Source: Catonia carolina (Eukaryota > Arthropoda > Insecta > Hemiptera > Achilidae). From it: a DNA stretch of 64,000 nt. The stretch's first letter is position 1, and each line of letters begins with the position of its first letter. The position numbers were made by a program, and so were the translations under genes. The DNA lies in contig JAQMRL010000002.1 of NCBI GenBank assembly GCA_035578175.1, positions 132,434,171 through 132,498,170 of the forward strand. The letters run 5' to 3'. Below the pieces are notes generated by a model. It did no database searches, was not told where the DNA came from, and saw only the letters and a program-made list of their open reading frames with translations. Below, piece after piece: positions 36,000-48,339 of the stretch.

Positions 36000-36019
36000 T
36001 ATAATGAATGATAACTCAC

Positions 36020-36119
36020 CATATTTTAAGGAATTTCTCCCTAACCAATTTTTGTTTAGCATCACTGTGCCTCCTGTATTGTATTCGCCTATTGGTAGGT
36101 GGAAGCTCCTTGTAACAGC
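36020..36119 (-). CDS. Pde9: PDE9 exon, linker before catalytic domain
   Basis: 100 bases, 32 complete codons (CYKELPPTNRR... to ...REKFLKI), basic, with split codons fitting both neighbours. Acceptor TTTCAG, donor GTGAGT. It corresponds to the basic linker of vertebrate PDE9A between coiled coil and catalytic core. Its 5' splice site lies only 19 bp from the end of the 1011-bp palindrome at 34989-35999. Sequence conservation here is weak; the call rests mainly on splice phases and position. Confidence 0.82.
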
Positions 36120-36229
36120 CTGAAACAAAAAAGAAATTCAATAATTTTATACTAAATACTTGATTTTCTCTTGTTCATTACCAAATTTTTGCTCATCAAC
36201 AATACAATTTCCTTCTTGTAAGATGTAGG

Positions 36230-36665
36230 TTTGTAAAGACGTAATAGATCTACTCTATCCTGCTATACAGCAAGGAAACAAGGACTTCGAATATGCAGTC
36301 CACTGTTTAGAAGAATACTCGGGATTTTGTGGATCGGTCATGTTACCAACGTCAATGTTGGGTAATGTTAGTCATGGGTGCGGATTATGAGTTAATGGGT
36401 ATACTTTAAAGAAGAAAGGCTTCAAACCTTGGTCATTTATACAGGGGTGATAAGTATGAGTTTCTCAGACTGAGAAACTTGACTTGAGGGTAAAGTTGAG
36501 GACAAGAGCAGGCCTGGGGGAAGGAAATGCTTATGATTGAAGAACATTAGAGACTGGGTAAACTTGACTGTGCACACTTGAGTTTGGCTTGTGGTAGTGA
36601 GCGATTTGAGAGTGTTATGATCAATCTTCAGCAAGTGAGTCAACGTTATAAGAGGAAGAAGAATT
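36230..36665 (+). pseudogene. LINE 3'-end coding remnant
   Basis: Plus strand contains NIRDWVNLTV with a frame-shifted context, matching the N-I-DW-GL tail block of non-LTR retrotransposons, and upstream DFVDRSCYQRQ. Heavily decayed. Confidence 0.5.
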
Positions 36666-37936
36666 TAAAATTACTTAAATTAAATTTGAGGTGGTACAAT
36701 AATTAATCTACCCCAGCTATCATTTCCAAAGTTAAAGGGTAGATCAATATAGTATATACTTTTGTGTTTATTTTTCAACTACTTATACTACTTCTGTATT
36801 AGTGTGTTAAATAATAAAAACTGAACATATAATAATTTTCAATGCTATTATATAATGAAACTACTAATATTGCTATTAAAATATTATTCTAATATTATTC
36901 GCAAAACATCATAAATGAAGGTAATATTGTTTATAGTACATAGTAAACAAGCACATACGATTACTTGTGCAATCATGGTTTCTATCTTTTCTCTTTCTAC
37001 TTTCATTAATCACACTGTAAACTGTTTTTTATACGTTGTTAAAATAGTACTTTATATTAAGGAAAACTCTCAATTGTATAGTGAGCTAGGTTCTACTCAT
37101 GGCTATCAATCAAACTAGAAACAGAGATTGTCTGGGTCTAATTAGGTGTAATTATAGGAAAACACAAGTAACCTGTTACTATACATCAATAAAATTTTAC
37201 AATTCCCTTCCTAAGTCTTTAAAAATGTAGCCATTCCTCAAATTTAAAAAAGAATTACAAGCAATATTGATTAATAATTGTTTAATCTCGATGCATTCTT
37301 TAATATATTAACTTTGATGGTTTGTAGTAGGCAATTGTATGGTTGAATTTCTGAGCTGTGATAAGGTATGTTTGAATGTTCTATGTAATAAGTGAGTGTT
37401 TAGTGTTTTATATTTGTTATAACATTATTTTAATTGATGTTAGTTTAAATATATGACTTAAAATTTTGTAATATAATCTAGATTAGTTTCTTGACGATTG
37501 TAATAAATTTGATGTTCTCATCTGTTTCTACAATCAAGAATTTATTTATTCATTAATGCAAGTCCAAAGTCTTGCTAATCAGTAGATTAGTGTTTTAAAC
37601 TTATGAGGCGATTTCAAATTCCAACATTTCAAAAAGATTGACTTAATAGTGGCAAAAGTTTTTTAAAATCAGATTAATGCTACACTGTTCATTTTTGTTG
37701 TTCTACAGTCATATTATGTTTAGAATTATGACAGATTGTAATTAACTTCAATTATGTGCTTGGATGGTATTGGTAATTAACTGGAATCATCTAATGGTGC
37801 AAAAAGTTACTAGTTATCGATGAGTTTAAAGTTCTTATTACTAGGAACATGGTTTAACTATTGATTTTTCAATCTTCTAGCTTTTTTTGTATAATATGCT
37901 GGTGTGTTTTTTAGCAATTTAAAAATATTATGTATA

Positions 37937-38110
37937 CAGGGGGATTCTAAATTATGGTAAAATAATTTAGTACATGATTGTAGAGCTAAAAATAAGAAAA
38001 AAGTCCATATAAACATTTGTCCGCAAACGCTTCATTAGCGAGTTATAGCTAATGAAAAATTTTGCTCTGATTTCAGTTTTCCTGGTTACTCCCCTGGTGG
38101 TTGTCCTAAA
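37937..38110 (+). repeat. One-sided relative of the foldback element
   Basis: Begins ACAGGGGGATTCTAAATTAT and shares with the foldback arm the block CCGCAAACGCTTCATTAGCGA, then TTATAGCTA and the GATTTCAGTTTTCCTGGT end. No matching inverted end was found nearby. Confidence 0.65.
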
Positions 38111-38873
38111 GAAAAGTTCTAGCACCACATAATAAAATAGTTTGACTGTACCAATGACAAAAATGATCATATTGATGTAAATATTAAAGAGTAATTTATT
38201 CATAAAAACTAATAGGATATACATAGGAACTAATTCTTGTTTTATTGAGTGTACTGTTTTTTATGTCCAGGATTCTCAGTTAATAATGTGAAAAAATCCT
38301 TCAAAATAAATATTGTTGAAAACGAGTTGAAAAAATAATAATATGAATTGAAATAAAACTAACACTTCTTTATGTACAGTATAACAAACATACAAGAACT
38401 TTAAAAACATATTCTCGTCAAAAACAAGATATGCAATAACATACAGATGTAGAATGTAAATTTGAAAACACAAACAAACATAGCTTGAAGCAAAGAAACA
38501 CTGTAAATTAATTATGTAAAAAAACTGTTGCACAGTGTTATAGTCAACGATAAAGAAGAAAAAATACGAAACCAAGCAACAATACGTTTTTATTCCAGAA
38601 ATAGTAAACAAGGAAATAATAACAAAAATAATAATAATACTAAAAAAATTTATAATCTTTTTAGTTATAAATAATTCATTATTTTAATGCATCCTGTAGC
38701 TTATATTCAACCCTATTAAAAAAAGATTTAAATTTTCACTGACTGTTACAGCTGAAGTTTTGTACGAATGACTGAAGATACAACATCTTCTGAAAAATTC
38801 AATACATTAAAAAACAAATAGTTTCAATTTTATGTAGTATGATGATGGTGGATCCACCGAAACATGTCATTAG

Positions 38874-39832
38874 AAAGTAGCATTATTTAAAACAAATCTA
38901 GTGTGAAGCACTTACACGACTTTCTCTTGCCAATGAAAATAATAACACAACCTATATGTTTAATCATTTGTAAACAATGTAAAATTACAAATATAACCTA
39001 ATTTTAATCATGAAGGAATGATGCAAATGAAAATCAACATCTGTTCAACTTAAAAATATGTGAAATCATTGACACTAGCTAGGCTCTGAAGAAAAAAATA
39101 CTTGAAATTAATGTTGTAGGTTTTTGAATTTTCTATAACTTTAAATGCACACTTTTGTCGAAAAATGCAAATTAAGGTCGCAATATTAAAAAAAAACCTG
39201 TTTTTTTTACCGATTTTGATGAAAGTATAGAAAATCACTGATTGACGCTAAACTAAGTGTTGAACAAATAATGTTTGAAATTAAAGTTGTAGGTTTTTAA
39301 TGTTCTACAACTGATTATTTACAATTTTTCTCTAGAAAAATAAATTACGGCCGCAACTTAAAAAAAAATTTTAACTCAAGAGCACAAGCCCCCCAAGAAT
39401 TTCAGCAGACATGGTGCTTACCCTATAAACTAACTTATTACTTCAACTTATTACTGCATCCTGTACAGTAAAAAATGTAATAAATGAGGTAATTTTACAA
39501 AAAAATATAGGAGCCGTTTTTGAGAAAATCATAAAAAAGATAAAAATCGTTCAAATAAACTACTACTTCCAGTTGACAGATTTTGATGAAAATGTTCATG
39601 TCGAGTCCTGTAAAGGTACCTAATTTAAGATTAAAGTTTCAACTTCAAACAATATTCCATTCTTGAAATATTTTGTTCATACAAAGACACACACATACAG
39701 ACCAATGGTTAAATACATATTTTTTGGGTTCAGAGGAAATGAAAACGTGTACATCCCATAAAAACTTGATTTCAAAAAATCAACATGAAAACAAATACTT
39801 TCTATACAAGGCAACAAGAAAGTAAATAGGTA
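38874..39832 (-). repeat. Dispersed repeat rep-E, copy 3
   Basis: Minus orientation; the complement starts near CTTTCTTGTTGCCTTGTATAG and ends GGCAAGAGAAAGTCGTGTAA with the terminal hairpin. Shares all main internal blocks with copies 1 and 2. Confidence 0.72.
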
Positions 39833-40785
39833 AAAAAAAAAAAAACAAGTGGTATAGCAGCTGTAACAGATCAGTAAAAATTTAAATACATATTAATAGA
39901 TTTTAGTTAAACTATGAGAGTAGAGATGGAACTGGTAGAGAAAATGTATTAAATCTAAATGACCACGATGTCAAGAATCTAACACAATATAGATTACATA
40001 AAGGGGTCTGATGATGTTTGAATCAAAAGTCAGTTGTTGTAGCTTTATAGCTGCAACTACATTTCAGTTATCAGCATTTGTAGTCATGCTTGACTACTTT
40101 AACTACAATGAGTATAGAAGCAAAATCCATTTGATGTATTGAAGGGCAGCTCCATTCATTATGAAAGCCTAACATACCGTCACATCACAAATATATTGAT
40201 TGGTATTGATAATCGGCCAGCCTACTCCTCAACCACCCCAGCTGTTCGCCTAATAACTAACCACCGTTATCAAATGTCAGATCAAATTCTGTACAGATAC
40301 TGGCCAATCTAAATTACAATTAGCTATTGTTAAATAGCTCTGTATGTTGCATTACAATGTAATAGGAGATTGAACATTGTACGATAAATACCTAATTACC
40401 ACTACACATATGTTATTCCGTTTGTCAACAGTTTTACTTTACTGTTAATATATATTTGTAAATTGACAATCATTAAAATAATACCAAAGTAATATGATTA
40501 AATATAAATTTATATAATAATTTAATTAATAAGGTAAAAACATTAATATAAAAATTTAATTTATCCACGCATTAAATTAAATTTACATCTGGAATTATTA
40601 ATATATCAACGACTGTAGACCTGAAAATTGTTATAATTTATTTGATTTTATAATTCTTTGAAATTTAGTTTTCATTAAAAGAATTTAAGTTTTAAATGTA
40701 ATTCTGGAACCAAAAAATACTGTAAAATTGTACTGTAACAATTTAGAAATTGTTCATTCTAAGAAATTGTGTAATTGTAGTAGAT

Positions 40786-41790
40786 TGCAATGAATGGAAT
40801 TTTTTTTAATAGAAATTCTTGAAAATCGAAACTAAACTATTTTTCAAAGCTGATGAGCTCTGAACATACGCATCGCCCCCTACTCACTTCATAGCTAGCC
40901 AGTGATTTGCCAGCAACATTGCCAATACTTGCCCTCATAGCTGTGTTAACTTATATATTTAGTCAGCCATTTTTTTTGGTCTTTCAATAACAATTATAAC
41001 TCATGAACATGTTATAAAGTATTACATGTTAACGCGCGATGTGTTCAGTACAAGATGCAAGACACGAGTGAACTACCGCAGCTCGTATACGCATGTGCAT
41101 GTAATGTTTGTCAAGCTGATACATTTGTACAATCTGACAATGCTGGAAAATGTTCTGATTGGTCTAAATGCGTAGAACAGGTGGGCTCATCAACCATTAA
41201 GAGCATTATCGTAGAAATATTTGTTTTTATTTTGATTCCTTCAACCATTTTGACTCCTGGTAAGGCTGAAAAAGTGTTAACAGAGTCTCGATTAACTATC
41301 GGACTGCAGGTATAAAAACAATTAGTACCTTTGTAGTGAAAAAATTAATACTTGATTTTGAATGAGATTAATGTTGTCCTGTTTCTTACTTACAATAGAT
41401 TAGTTCAATTAAATTAATTATAAAACGTAAAGCTTAAACTAAATTCAACTATAAGATACTGTCATTTAACAATCAAAACAATTGATTAATCTGTCCCCAA
41501 CTACTTGCTACCACCCGTACGGGCATGCACTATAACATAATTCAGACTCGGTCCCATAATGACAATATTCCGAACCACCCGACAACACTAATTCCATTCA
41601 CAGTTTAAGTAATAACCAACTCACTACAAATGGGTTAACTGTTTTTATACCTGCAGCTGATAGTTAATCGAGACAGTTTTAACACTTTCTTTCTTACCAG
41701 AACAAGGTAGAAAGAATCAAAGTAAAAACAAACATTTCTATTAGTCTTGATTTTGAGAATTCCTATTCAAAAACATTTCATTCATTGCAA
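40786..41790. repeat. Large imperfect inverted repeat
   Basis: 41198-41337 pairs with 41628-41745 (for example GTTTTTATACCTGCAG at 41640-41655 against its complement at 41308-41323, and TTAATCGAGAC nearby). The pairing resumes further out, 40786-40845 with 41740-41792. About 350 bp (40850-41195) interrupts the left arm. The 86-residue plus frame 41055-41315 runs from this insert into the left arm and matches no family I know. Probably a decayed foldback or TIR element. Confidence 0.55.
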
Positions 41791-42344
41791 TCCATTATCC
41801 GTGTTATAATACATTTAACTTCATACTACAAACAATTTATTCCTTTAACTATTTCCAGAATATCACGGTTATAATGTTTCAATATATAATAAAATATAAA
41901 ACAATATTCAGCATTGTTTAACATTTTGACTGTACTGCTAAAGTGATTCAGTTTTGTTTTGTTTAAACAACTAATTGGTTGCTTTTGCAAGACAAGGTAC
42001 ATAGTTACTAATACTGCCTATTTCAATAATTTGAGTGCTTCCTGTCTAAAGATGAAAGTACTCTGCAAAGCAAAGCAATAAACAATACAAAGCAACACAG
42101 CACGGTAACCTACAAGTTGAATTATACAATTTACATTCACGGTAATTTATTTTTGTATTCTGTGAAATTGTTTAAATTAATTTGATTCAAAAAGCCAAGA
42201 AACAAACATTTGAAAATAATATTTTGTATTCTAAAGAAATCATGCAAAATCAAACTGTGATTCAAATTGTAACGGATATTTTATATTTCAATAATTTATA
42301 AAAATTGAATTGAAGTATAATATTACAATTAATTTTCTACTTCT

Positions 42345-42790
42345 TCTTTTATTGTTTTGGTTTGCTAAGGATTAAATGATGTTTTCTCTTTCTCATTACA
42401 ATTTTTCATTTTTTTTACTACTCTTTCTTCCTTCCTTCCGACCACTTCTTGTTGCAATTCGTCATCTCATACATTCTCTTAGAACCCCTCAAATTCTTTA
42501 ACCTTTTTTCTAGATTCACTTCTGTTCTCCATCCTATACAACTTCATAACTTCTTTAGTTTTTTTAGTTTAGTGAACCATTTATTCTGTGTTTTGTAACT
42601 TTTGCATTTATATCTCTTAGGTAACTTTTTTCTGACCATTTTATAAGTATGTCATTAAACTGAATTTTATTTTTCTCATAGAGTCTGCATTCCTATGTAA
42701 ATATTTTTTGTATTCCTATGTATACATCTTTATTACTTCTTAACCTATATTATCCGTTTTAATTTTTATTTTGACTGTATATTTTTCTCT
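42345..42790 (-). repeat. Dispersed LINE-like 3' fragment, second copy
   Basis: Homologous to 1385-1930 in the same orientation, with the same order of conserved blocks but no useful open frame. Confidence 0.45.
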
Positions 42791-43320
42791 CTTTCATTTA
42801 TATTTTCTTCTTAAAACTAGTTAAAAGTAAGATAAATTCTGATCCATGTACTGCTTTTGATTTTATAACTTTATTGTAGTGTATTAATTTACAATTTAAC
42901 AATATCAACTTTTTATTATAAATAATTTTTGTCTCTATTAATATGTATCAGTTAAATTCTAGTAATAAGCCCATGATTAATACCATTTCCTGTTAATATG
43001 TGTTTTTTTGTGAACTCCATAAAGTAACTATGAAAATAGGTACCTTTTTAATACTCATGAATTGCTCTTACTATTCTCAGTTTCTCTTCAATAAAAAATT
43101 CTGAATAATAATAATGTATTGCTGCAGTTTATTTTTATTTTCAAAACAAAACCCCAGGAGCAAAAAGGAAAAGGTCACTGCAGTTTTCTTGACAAAAAAC
43201 AAGACATCCTACGCTACCTTCCACCTCAGAAACAGGAAAAATAGACACAGTCATCAAGGTCAATGATCAGCTTTAAAAATTACAGCTGCAAGGTAGTTTT
43301 GAAAATTAATTTGCCTTTTA

Positions 43321-43572
43321 ATGGGAGTTGTTGCTTTTATTTTAATAGAAAAACACTCGAAATTGCAAAATAACTGTAGATTACTGACTTCACTGGTTCC
43401 AGTCGTTGGATTGGGAGATTTAAAACCCGCAACAAATTTGTTTATTGTCAAAATATGTGGAGAAGCAATTAATGAAGACTATGCTAATGGACATAAGTCC
43501 ATTACAGGCAGGAAGAGTGCTGCATTATTTGCGCTCGATCTGTTAGTTCCAGGGCTACAAAAAAATAAATAG
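43321..43572 (+). CDS. Unrecognised 83-residue open frame
   Basis: MGVVAFILIEKHSKLQNNCR...VPVVGLGDLKPATNLFIVKICGEA...GRKSAALFALDLLVPGLQ. Less AT-biased than its surroundings and looks once-coding, but no family is recognised, and no splice signals or partner frames support a gene. It lies in a PDE9 intron and runs directly up to rep-C at 43569. Probably a fragment of a mobile element. Confidence 0.25.
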   Translation: MGVVAFILIEKHSKLQNNCRLLTSLVPVVGLGDLKPATNLFIVKICGEAINEDYANGHKSITGRKSAALFALDLLVPGLQKNK

Positions 43573-43887
43573 TTCTGTTTTTTATCACATGGTCAGCCAA
43601 TTAAATGACTGAAGCATGATTTAAGAACAGAAGAAGTAGAGGTATAAAAAACACTAGTCAAAGTTATCTCCTTTGACCGTAATGAATTTCATTATACAGC
43701 CAGACCCTGTGGTGAATGAAGTGAAGATGTTATTTGCATGGTGGAAAGTAAATAATTTTCAGAGGGCCCGGGATGCTGATAATCATACTTTTCCACTCAG
43801 TAAGGAAGGCATTGTAAACCACCTCAATCCTCATTTTACAGTCTCTAAAGGTTCAAACCAGCCTTTTGGCTGATGACCCAAACAACA
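43569..43887 (-). repeat. rep-C copy, truncated
   Basis: Complement of the rep-C sequence seen at 22615-23014: from GGGTCATCAGCCAAAAGGCTGG through CTTCACTTCATTCACCACAGGG to AACAGAACTATTT. Lacks the 3' hairpin end. Confidence 0.72.
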
Positions 43888-44784
43888 CTAAAAGATTAGA
43901 GAACACGTTTTTAATGTGGATGAGTACTTACTTTTAGCACTTATTTTTAAAATAAAACAAATGCCATGTGGCAAAAATGCATAACACATCATTTATAAAA
44001 TGCATACTTATATGATCTCATTGTACATAATATATTCCATGTTTTGTAAAATATCATTTCTCCTTAAAGATAAGTCTATTCTATTTGTATCTCGGCTAAA
44101 ACGTTTTCTGTCTCATACGCTAACAAGGGGCTGTTCATTAAAAAAGTTAAGCAGACTTTTCTTTATTAATTATGCTCTCCATTATTTTATAAATTAATAT
44201 TTGATAAAACCCTGATGTAAAGTATAATATTACAATTACTTTTAATACGTACATAACAATTAATTATTAAAGAAATACACAGAAACTTACTTATTTTAAG
44301 AAAATTTTAAATTAATATTTTACTTGAACACATAAATTATATTTAAAGTTGCACTAAGGTTGATAAACTTAAAGTTTTGTTATAGATTTTCATTATTCTT
44401 TTGTTTATTTCTTTTTATAATTAATATCAATTTTCAATGAAGTATTTCTATTAAATAAAAAGTTTCGACATTTCCAACTAGCAACAAAAGCTGGAAGTGT
44501 CAAAAAGCAAACTTTCTATTTAATAGAAATGTAATTTGAGATTTCAATTTATTAATTTAACTAGACAGAGATTTTATACTTTTTAAATTAATTGAAAATT
44601 AGAATTTATTGTTATAATATACATGATAGAATAATGTTAATAAACAAATCTTCTAATTAAGATTTATATTTCAATCATCTTATGTACCTAGTTATTTCAT
44701 AATTAATGTCAAAATACACATAGTGGCACTTCGCTAATTCGGACTTCACTAATTCTCAATTTCTATAGTTTGATAGAAAGTCGC

Positions 44785-45000
44785 TATTATTTTGTTAAGT
44801 AACACAGATTGGGCAAGCGACTTTGTATGGTGACCAGCTGACAGCCATCCGTGAACAAACTCTACTGGGGATCCCTGTTCAAACTCACACCTAATCTACG
44901 TCAAAATAATACAGCCAAAAGCAGTGATTAAATTGAGTAATTGTCAATAATGTACAGTTCCCCAGTTTTTTTATTGAAAAGCTAATAAAAACTTGTACAT
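44785..45000 (+). repeat. SINE rep-D copy, 5'-truncated
   Basis: GTTAAGTAACACAGATTGGGC, CGACTTTGTATGGTGACCAG, GGGATCCCTGTTCAAACTC and GTCAATAATGTACAGTTC follow the order of the complete copy at 28083-28356, ending in an A-rich AATAAAAAC. Confidence 0.7.
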
Positions 45001-45084
45001 GTAGGCGAGGGACGAAGAGAGGCATGATGACAACTCTATAGCTATGCGGGTTAATTCAGATTTGACAAACTATATTAAATAACA

Positions 45085-45370
45085 ACAATGTTTCAGGGAG
45101 ATAGACAAGGTGGAGCATATGGTCTTTGAGTGTGTTCGATGGGATCAGGCTAGAACGGAATGGGTAGCGGTGATTGAGTGATTAAAGTCGTAGATGTTAT
45201 CAGGAAGATGATCGCGAGTCGTAATTGCTGGGCTGCGGTTGAAAGTATGGTGTGTCACTTTCTGCGGCAGAAAACGATGGAACATTTGAGGGGGATCAGC
45301 TCGCGTAGGGTTAGCCTGCAGCTGTTCCTGCTGTCTGTAACGGAAGTAGTTTTATTGTGGTGTTAATTCC
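45085..45370 (+). pseudogene. R1/jockey-type LINE C-terminal remnant
   Basis: First frame EIDKVEHMVFECVRWDQARTEW has the H---EC-RW block found at the C-terminus of R1-like retrotransposons. A frameshift near 45178 leads to VIRKMIASRNCWAAVESMVCHFLRQK, matching the following conserved block (-M--S---W-AV--F---L--K). Broken by the frameshift and lacking the rest of the element. Confidence 0.65.
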
Positions 45371-45499
45371 TGCGAGATACCAGGAACTCACAACTCAGAA
45401 GTAGTCGTCGTGGACGTGTAGTACGTAGGTATGATACATCACAGGTATCATGTAGCACTCAGAAGTAGTGCCGTAGGAGAAGAGACTTTATGACTTTTC

Positions 45500-45860
45500 T
45501 GGGAATTATTGTAATGGAAGATCGGCCGTGTTGTGTGGGTGTCTGGGAGCATTCTCTTTCGGCGTGCACGGGTGGCCATTCAGAGATACGTTCACTCATC
45601 GCGAAACCACAATTCAGATAAAAATGATCGCGTTACACCATGGCATAGCGTTCATGTCTCAAGGCGAGTCCAGTGCCAATGGTCAGCAATGAGGAGTTTT
45701 TTTCATTTGAATTCTGATCCGCACAGCAACACTCTCGGCTATGCGGACAGTCGGCGCCATGATAGATTTTTTCTCCTCCAACGTAAAAAAAACAACAATA
45801 TAGTAGTTATATCACAAATACTTTTTACATTCGTAGTTCCTTAATTAAGTCTAATCTATC
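45500..45860 (+). other. Less AT-rich stretch of unknown origin
   Basis: Notably richer in G and C than its surroundings. The 103-residue frame 45533-45844 has no recognised motif. It follows the R1-like remnant and may be its 3' UTR or a separate repeat. Confidence 0.3.
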
Positions 45861-46283
45861 CTTTCTTTTCCACAAGAATCAAAACAGATTTTTCGCGTAC
45901 AATCACTGCTATAACGGAATAAATTTTAAATAAAAACACTTTCCCGTCTTATCTCTCATTACCTTGTTTAATTTTTTCAATTTGTAAGTAACTCTCGTGT
46001 AATCGATGTCTTGTACCAGATACAGAATGTACCGGGTAATTTTTTTTGCGAACATGGTACCTGATTGTATCAGGTACAAAGTATCGGTTTCCTACGACTC
46101 GCACTTTCACTACTAATTACCCTAAACCAACACATTAATTCTATACATTTCCAAAAAAGGACAATTCTGAAAATCAGCATAAAATTTGATTTTATAATTT
46201 ATACTTTAGAAATGTATAGAACATTTGAATTTTGAACGTTGTTCCTGAGGGTTCAAAAGGGTAATGCCCTTCTCGGAAAACAA

Positions 46284-46911
46284 TATTGTGACAATATCGA
46301 AAAGGAAAGAGTGTTCAAGAATGACCGAGAGTTTGAAAATGTTAACGTAAATAATAAGAGTAATAAATAAGGTTTTCCGAGAAATAGTTTGAAATATTAT
46401 GTGTAATGTAAATGGTCTTTTATAGTAAAGGTTTGTTGTACGGGTATTGTGACATGAGCCGGGTACCTATTTAGATAATTGGCTTTTATAACACCTTCTA
46501 TTCAATCCTAATTTGTTTACAGTTGTTAAGATTTATCCAGAAGCGGTCAGAAGGATTTTGTATTTTATTATTATATCGAAAATCTCTGTCTTTTCTCGAA
46601 CTCTCCATTAGCCAACCTATATAAGCGCAGGTTTGTTTACGAGCTAGGTCAACGTTACAGTGAATTGTTTAAAGTTTATTCTTTCTGTATAATTTTTGTA
46701 AGTAATATTACGTAAATTGGTTAAGTTATTTATTGTATTAATTAATTATAATTAGTTTGTTATTTGTCAAATAATTTAATTGTAATATACTTGTAGATTT
46801 TAGTCACTTATTTAATTGTAATTCTTACTTGTAATTTTAAACTTTAGTGTGTTAATTATTTAATTTACCCAGATCCCGAAACGGATCTCAGAGATAAGTG
46901 TCACAATGTTA
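46284..46911 (+). mobile_element. Possible solo LTR
   Basis: Bounded by ATTGTGACA at the start and TGTCACAAT at the end, a perfect 9-bp inverted pair. A TATA box (CCTATATAAGCGCAGG, 46617-46632) lies about 30 bp before CGTTACAGTGAATTG, which fits an LTR promoter and initiator; then a T-rich R-U5-like region and CAGATCCCGAAACGGATCTC near the end. No second copy, primer site or clear target duplication was found. Confidence 0.45.
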
Positions 46912-48330
46912 TTTCAATACTTTCTTGAAAAGGTACAGTTCTAAAAATTGGTGTCGCTACGTATTTTCAAAGGATTACCTATAAAAATTTAAAACACTTA
47001 AAATTTCGATCACAAGCGCCTAAGAGGTAAAACAGAGGCTAATTAACCTTAAACAATAAATATATGATTTAAAACATTTTTTTAAAGATCTGGATTCTTA
47101 AAGTCGGCATGTAGGCTATTTTATTTTCGGCCATTTCTGCTTGAAAGGTAACAGAGGGCTAAATCAACTAGCGTAATCGTTAGTACTTACATAAATACCG
47201 TTAAAATGTTTACCACAAAACAGATTACTGGTCGATTCAGTCGGGTGTATTATGAGACTAAACTAATGTCACTCTAAACGAAAATACACAACATTAACGT
47301 CAATGGGAGTGTTATCGACTAGTATTTGATTCCATCAGTGATACCTGATAAAATAACATCACTGCAGTATCCCCCACCTACCTTTTACAGTAGGTCTGTG
47401 TAATAAGAAATGATGGATTCGTTATGACATACATCATTGTCACAAAACTGACAATCAACTCAAATTACGGTGCGAATCTCTCTTAAAAAGTGAATGGAAC
47501 AGAAACAGTATTAATTGAAGAAAGTGTTCAAGTAAAGTTAAATAACTTAACATACATTTGATGAAAAATACTCGTATCGTTTGACAATTTTTTTTATTCG
47601 TTACAAAAGGGCATTACGTTAAGATTTAAACACAGCCTGAAGTTCAAGTAAAATTGCGTAAATTACTTTGAAGTAAATAAAAATTAAGAACTCATTAAAG
47701 TTTAAAACTAAAGTAAGCTTAAAACACATTTTTAATGTAACTAAATTTTACAATATTTTACTTTCAAAGAGGATTTTAATCAAAAAGTTTTCTTGTTTAT
47801 TTAAACAATGGGACTTTTTTAATCTGATCTATATAAATATTAAATTTTAGTAAAACAATATAAAAATTTTGTAGTTCTGTTAAGATTTTTTAGATCAACA
47901 AAAGAAAAAGCCAGTTATGAAAAAGTATCATATTTGTGCGGTTAGAAAATTATAATAACCCACTTTATCAAAAATGTTGAGGTCTTATGTACTTATTAGT
48001 AACCCACTATTAAGATGCCGGTAAGAAAGAATATTATTTTTAAGTAGGAGTCCTATAATTTATCATTTAGCCGTTTGGTGAAACAGCGGACTTCGGAAGT
48101 CAGTAGTCTAGACCAGGCCTTTCTATAAGAAACCATGCTACACGTTATTCTGCCTTTCTGTATTTTTCGGCGCAAAGCATAGAGTGACAAATAGAGACAA
48201 TTATCTATGAATACAATAGTTTTTGTGTTGTTTTGTCAATAGCAGTTATGGTATGAAGATTATTATCTGTTGTTTATATTAATTTGTTGACCTCTCAGTA
48301 CATAACAGAAGCTACGAGTCGGTCCTATTA
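46912..48330. other. Intron stretch, nothing recognised
   Basis: AT-rich with no coding or repeat signal that I can name. If the LTR call is right, internal retroviral-type coding is absent here. Confidence 0.45.
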
Positions 48331-48339
48331 GTGTATCTT

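Larger units (their letters stand above)
33163..36019 (-). other. PDE9 intron containing the foldback element
   Basis: On the minus strand the intron begins at the GTGAGT donor (36019) and enters the palindrome 20 bases later. 33170-34940 is plain AT-rich sequence without recognised features. Confidence 0.8.

Noticed and set aside
38276..38611. 111-residue hydrophobic minus frame
   Set aside because: Phe/Ile/Tyr-rich translation of AT-rich intron DNA, with no conserved motif or splice signals.
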